A stretch of DNA of 64,000 nt, taken from contig NZ_CP120635.1 in the NCBI RefSeq assembly GCF_021353295.2, positions 2,745,501-2,809,500 on the forward strand. The letters are read 5' to 3'. Each line of letters begins with the position of its first letter. Position 1 is the first letter of the stretch. Of this stretch, positions 63,014 through 64,000 are shown piece after piece. The notes under the pieces were generated by a model that worked only from the letters and a program-made list of their open reading frames with translations, was not told where the DNA came from and did no database searches. The position numbers and the translations under genes were made by a program. The DNA comes from Pseudodesulfovibrio thermohalotolerans. Lineage in GTDB: Bacteria > Desulfobacterota > Desulfovibrionia > Desulfovibrionales > Desulfovibrionaceae.

Positions 63014-64000
63014 TCAGCTTTTTTTGAGGGAGAGATTGTGCTTGCTCAACAATTCGTAGAGCCGGGCCCTGGACAGGCCGGAAAGCTTGCACGCCATGGC
63101 GACGGAAGCGTCGCTCAACTGGACCAGCCGATGAAGATACGCCTGTTCCATGGCGTCCACGGCTTCCTGCCGAGCCGCCTTCATGGCCGGAAACTCTTCC
63201 GGAGCCGAGGGCAGATAATACGGCGACGGCGCGACCGGACATTCCTGAACCGATTCCTCATTTTCTCCCATATCCTCAAACACCCGTCGCATACGCAGTT
63301 GTTGGGGGAGATGATAGATATTCAAATAATTGGAGAAACGGGCCTTCTGGAGCGAGACATGAAGGACATTGACCAGCTCGCGAACATTGCCGGGCCAGTC
63401 GTAGAGTTGCAGGGTATCGATGAACTGGGGGTCCACTTCCTTCTCTTCCATATCGTTCTCGTTGCAGAGAATCGGAAGATAATGGCGGGTCAACAGCTCA
63501 ACATCGCCGTCGCGTTCTCGCAGGGGCGGCAATTCGATGATATTCGTCTGAAGCCGGTAATAGAGGTCGCTGCGAAACTCGCCGCGCTCCACCATTTCCT
63601 CAAGGTTCCGATTAGTTGCCGCCACCAGCCGGAAGTCGCTGTAGACCTCCTTGCTGGAGCTGAGCGGACGGAACGTCTTTTCCTGCAGGACCCGAAGCAG
63701 GGACTTCTGGATGCCCAGGTCGAGGTCGCCGATTTCGTCCAGGAAAAGCGTACCGCCATGGGCTAGGTGAAACAGCCCCTTACGGTCCTGATCGGCCCCG
63801 GTGAAGGACCCCTTGGCGTGCCCGAAGAGCAGACTTTCCGCCAGGGTCGAGGGCAGATTGGTGCAATCCACCACGATATACCGATTGTCCTTGCGGTCGC
63901 TGTTGATGTGCAGCGCGCGGGCAAAAAGCTCCTTTCCCGTCCCGGTCTCTCCGGTGATGAGCACGTTTCCGCTGGCTTTTGCGGCGATGGCCAGCCGTTC
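63014..64000 (-). CDS. Sigma-54-dependent Fis-family activator (5' end outside window)
   Basis: The visible 328 residues run from the AAA+ core to the end, and the frame is open to the window edge. Walker A is GETGTGKELF, the sigma-54 contact loop is GSFTGA rather than GAFTGA, Walker B lies in GGTLFLDEIGDLD, and the C-terminal Fis helix-turn-helix includes MACKLSGLSRARLYELLSKH. Any receiver or sensor domain is beyond the window. The gene lies about 100 nt before the small PilZ gene and its sigma-54 promoter. It is thus a candidate regulator of the PilZ/FeeM/ThiF genes. Confidence 0.93.
   Translation of the reverse strand, partial: ERLAIAAKASGNVLITGETGTGKELFARALHINSDRKDNRYIVVDCTNLPSTLAESLLFGHAKGSFTGADQDRKGLFHLAHGGTLFLDEIGDLDLGIQKSLLRVLQEKTFRPLSSSKEVYSDFRLVAATNRNLEEMVERGEFRSDLYYRLQTNIIELPPLRERDGDVELLTRHYLPILCNENDMEEKEVDPQFIDTLQLYDWPGNVRELVNVLHVSLQKARFSNYLNIYHLPQQLRMRRVFEDMGENEESVQECPVAPSPYYLPSAPEEFPAMKAARQEAVDAMEQAYLHRLVQLSDASVAMACKLSGLSRARLYELLSKHNLSLKKS

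Overview
The window is about 64 kb of GC-rich, densely coded bacterial chromosome. It most resembles a sulfate-reducing member of the Desulfovibrionaceae, such as Pseudodesulfovibrio or Desulfovibrio. The clues are a ferritin very like the Desulfovibrio bacterioferritin, several sigma-54 activators, a GlmS-like protein far longer than usual, and a complete XrtA/exosortase exopolysaccharide (EPS) locus of the Gram-negative type. No rRNA, tRNA, insertion sequence, prophage or CRISPR array is visible.

Left flank, 1-13.7 kb. The window opens in the 3' end of a sensor kinase coupled to an NtrC-type activator. Tail-to-tail with it lies a Lon-type protease that carries a response-regulator receiver domain inside its AAA+ module. 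A 555-nt regulatory gap with three related dyad motifs and a sigma-54-like box follows. Next come a universal-stress-like protein with an SLC13/TrkA_C permease, NhaB, methylglyoxal synthase, bacterioferritin, an aldehyde dehydrogenase, GalE and a QueC-like PP-loop protein.

EPS locus, 13.7-54.1 kb. Except for one acyltransferase at 15.8 kb, every gene is on the minus strand, read from 54.1 kb down to 13.75 kb. The first block is prsT (TPR lipoprotein), the initiating sugar transferase, the export protein, the chain-length protein, the tyrosine autokinase, the ExeA-like ATPase and an outer-membrane barrel. Then come exosortase and EpsI, the PrsK/PrsR two-component pair and a 941-residue GlmS-like enzyme. 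The last block is the assembly operon: deacetylases, FemAB-like proteins, DegT aminotransferase, four glycosyltransferases, Wzy-like polymerase, a secreted 13-Asp-box propeller protein, Wzx-like flippase, ATP-grasp, CapK-like ligase and hexapeptide acyltransferases. Many genes overlap by 1-4 nt (ATGA or TGATG), so translation is probably coupled. A near-consensus sigma-54 promoter precedes prsT, as expected if PrsR drives the locus.

Right flank, 54.7-64 kb. A plus-strand operon encodes a DevABC-like exporter and a CPBP/CAAX-type membrane protease of the exosortase-associated kind. Opposite it runs a minus-strand set: a third sigma-54 activator (cut by the window end), a small PilZ protein with its own strong sigma-54 box, an RHH-PilZ protein behind a weaker sigma-54 box, a FeeM-like N-acyltransferase and a ThiF-nitroreductase fusion. 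This PilZ/FeeM/ThiF-nitroreductase module and the receiver-containing Lon are the best candidates for undescribed biology.
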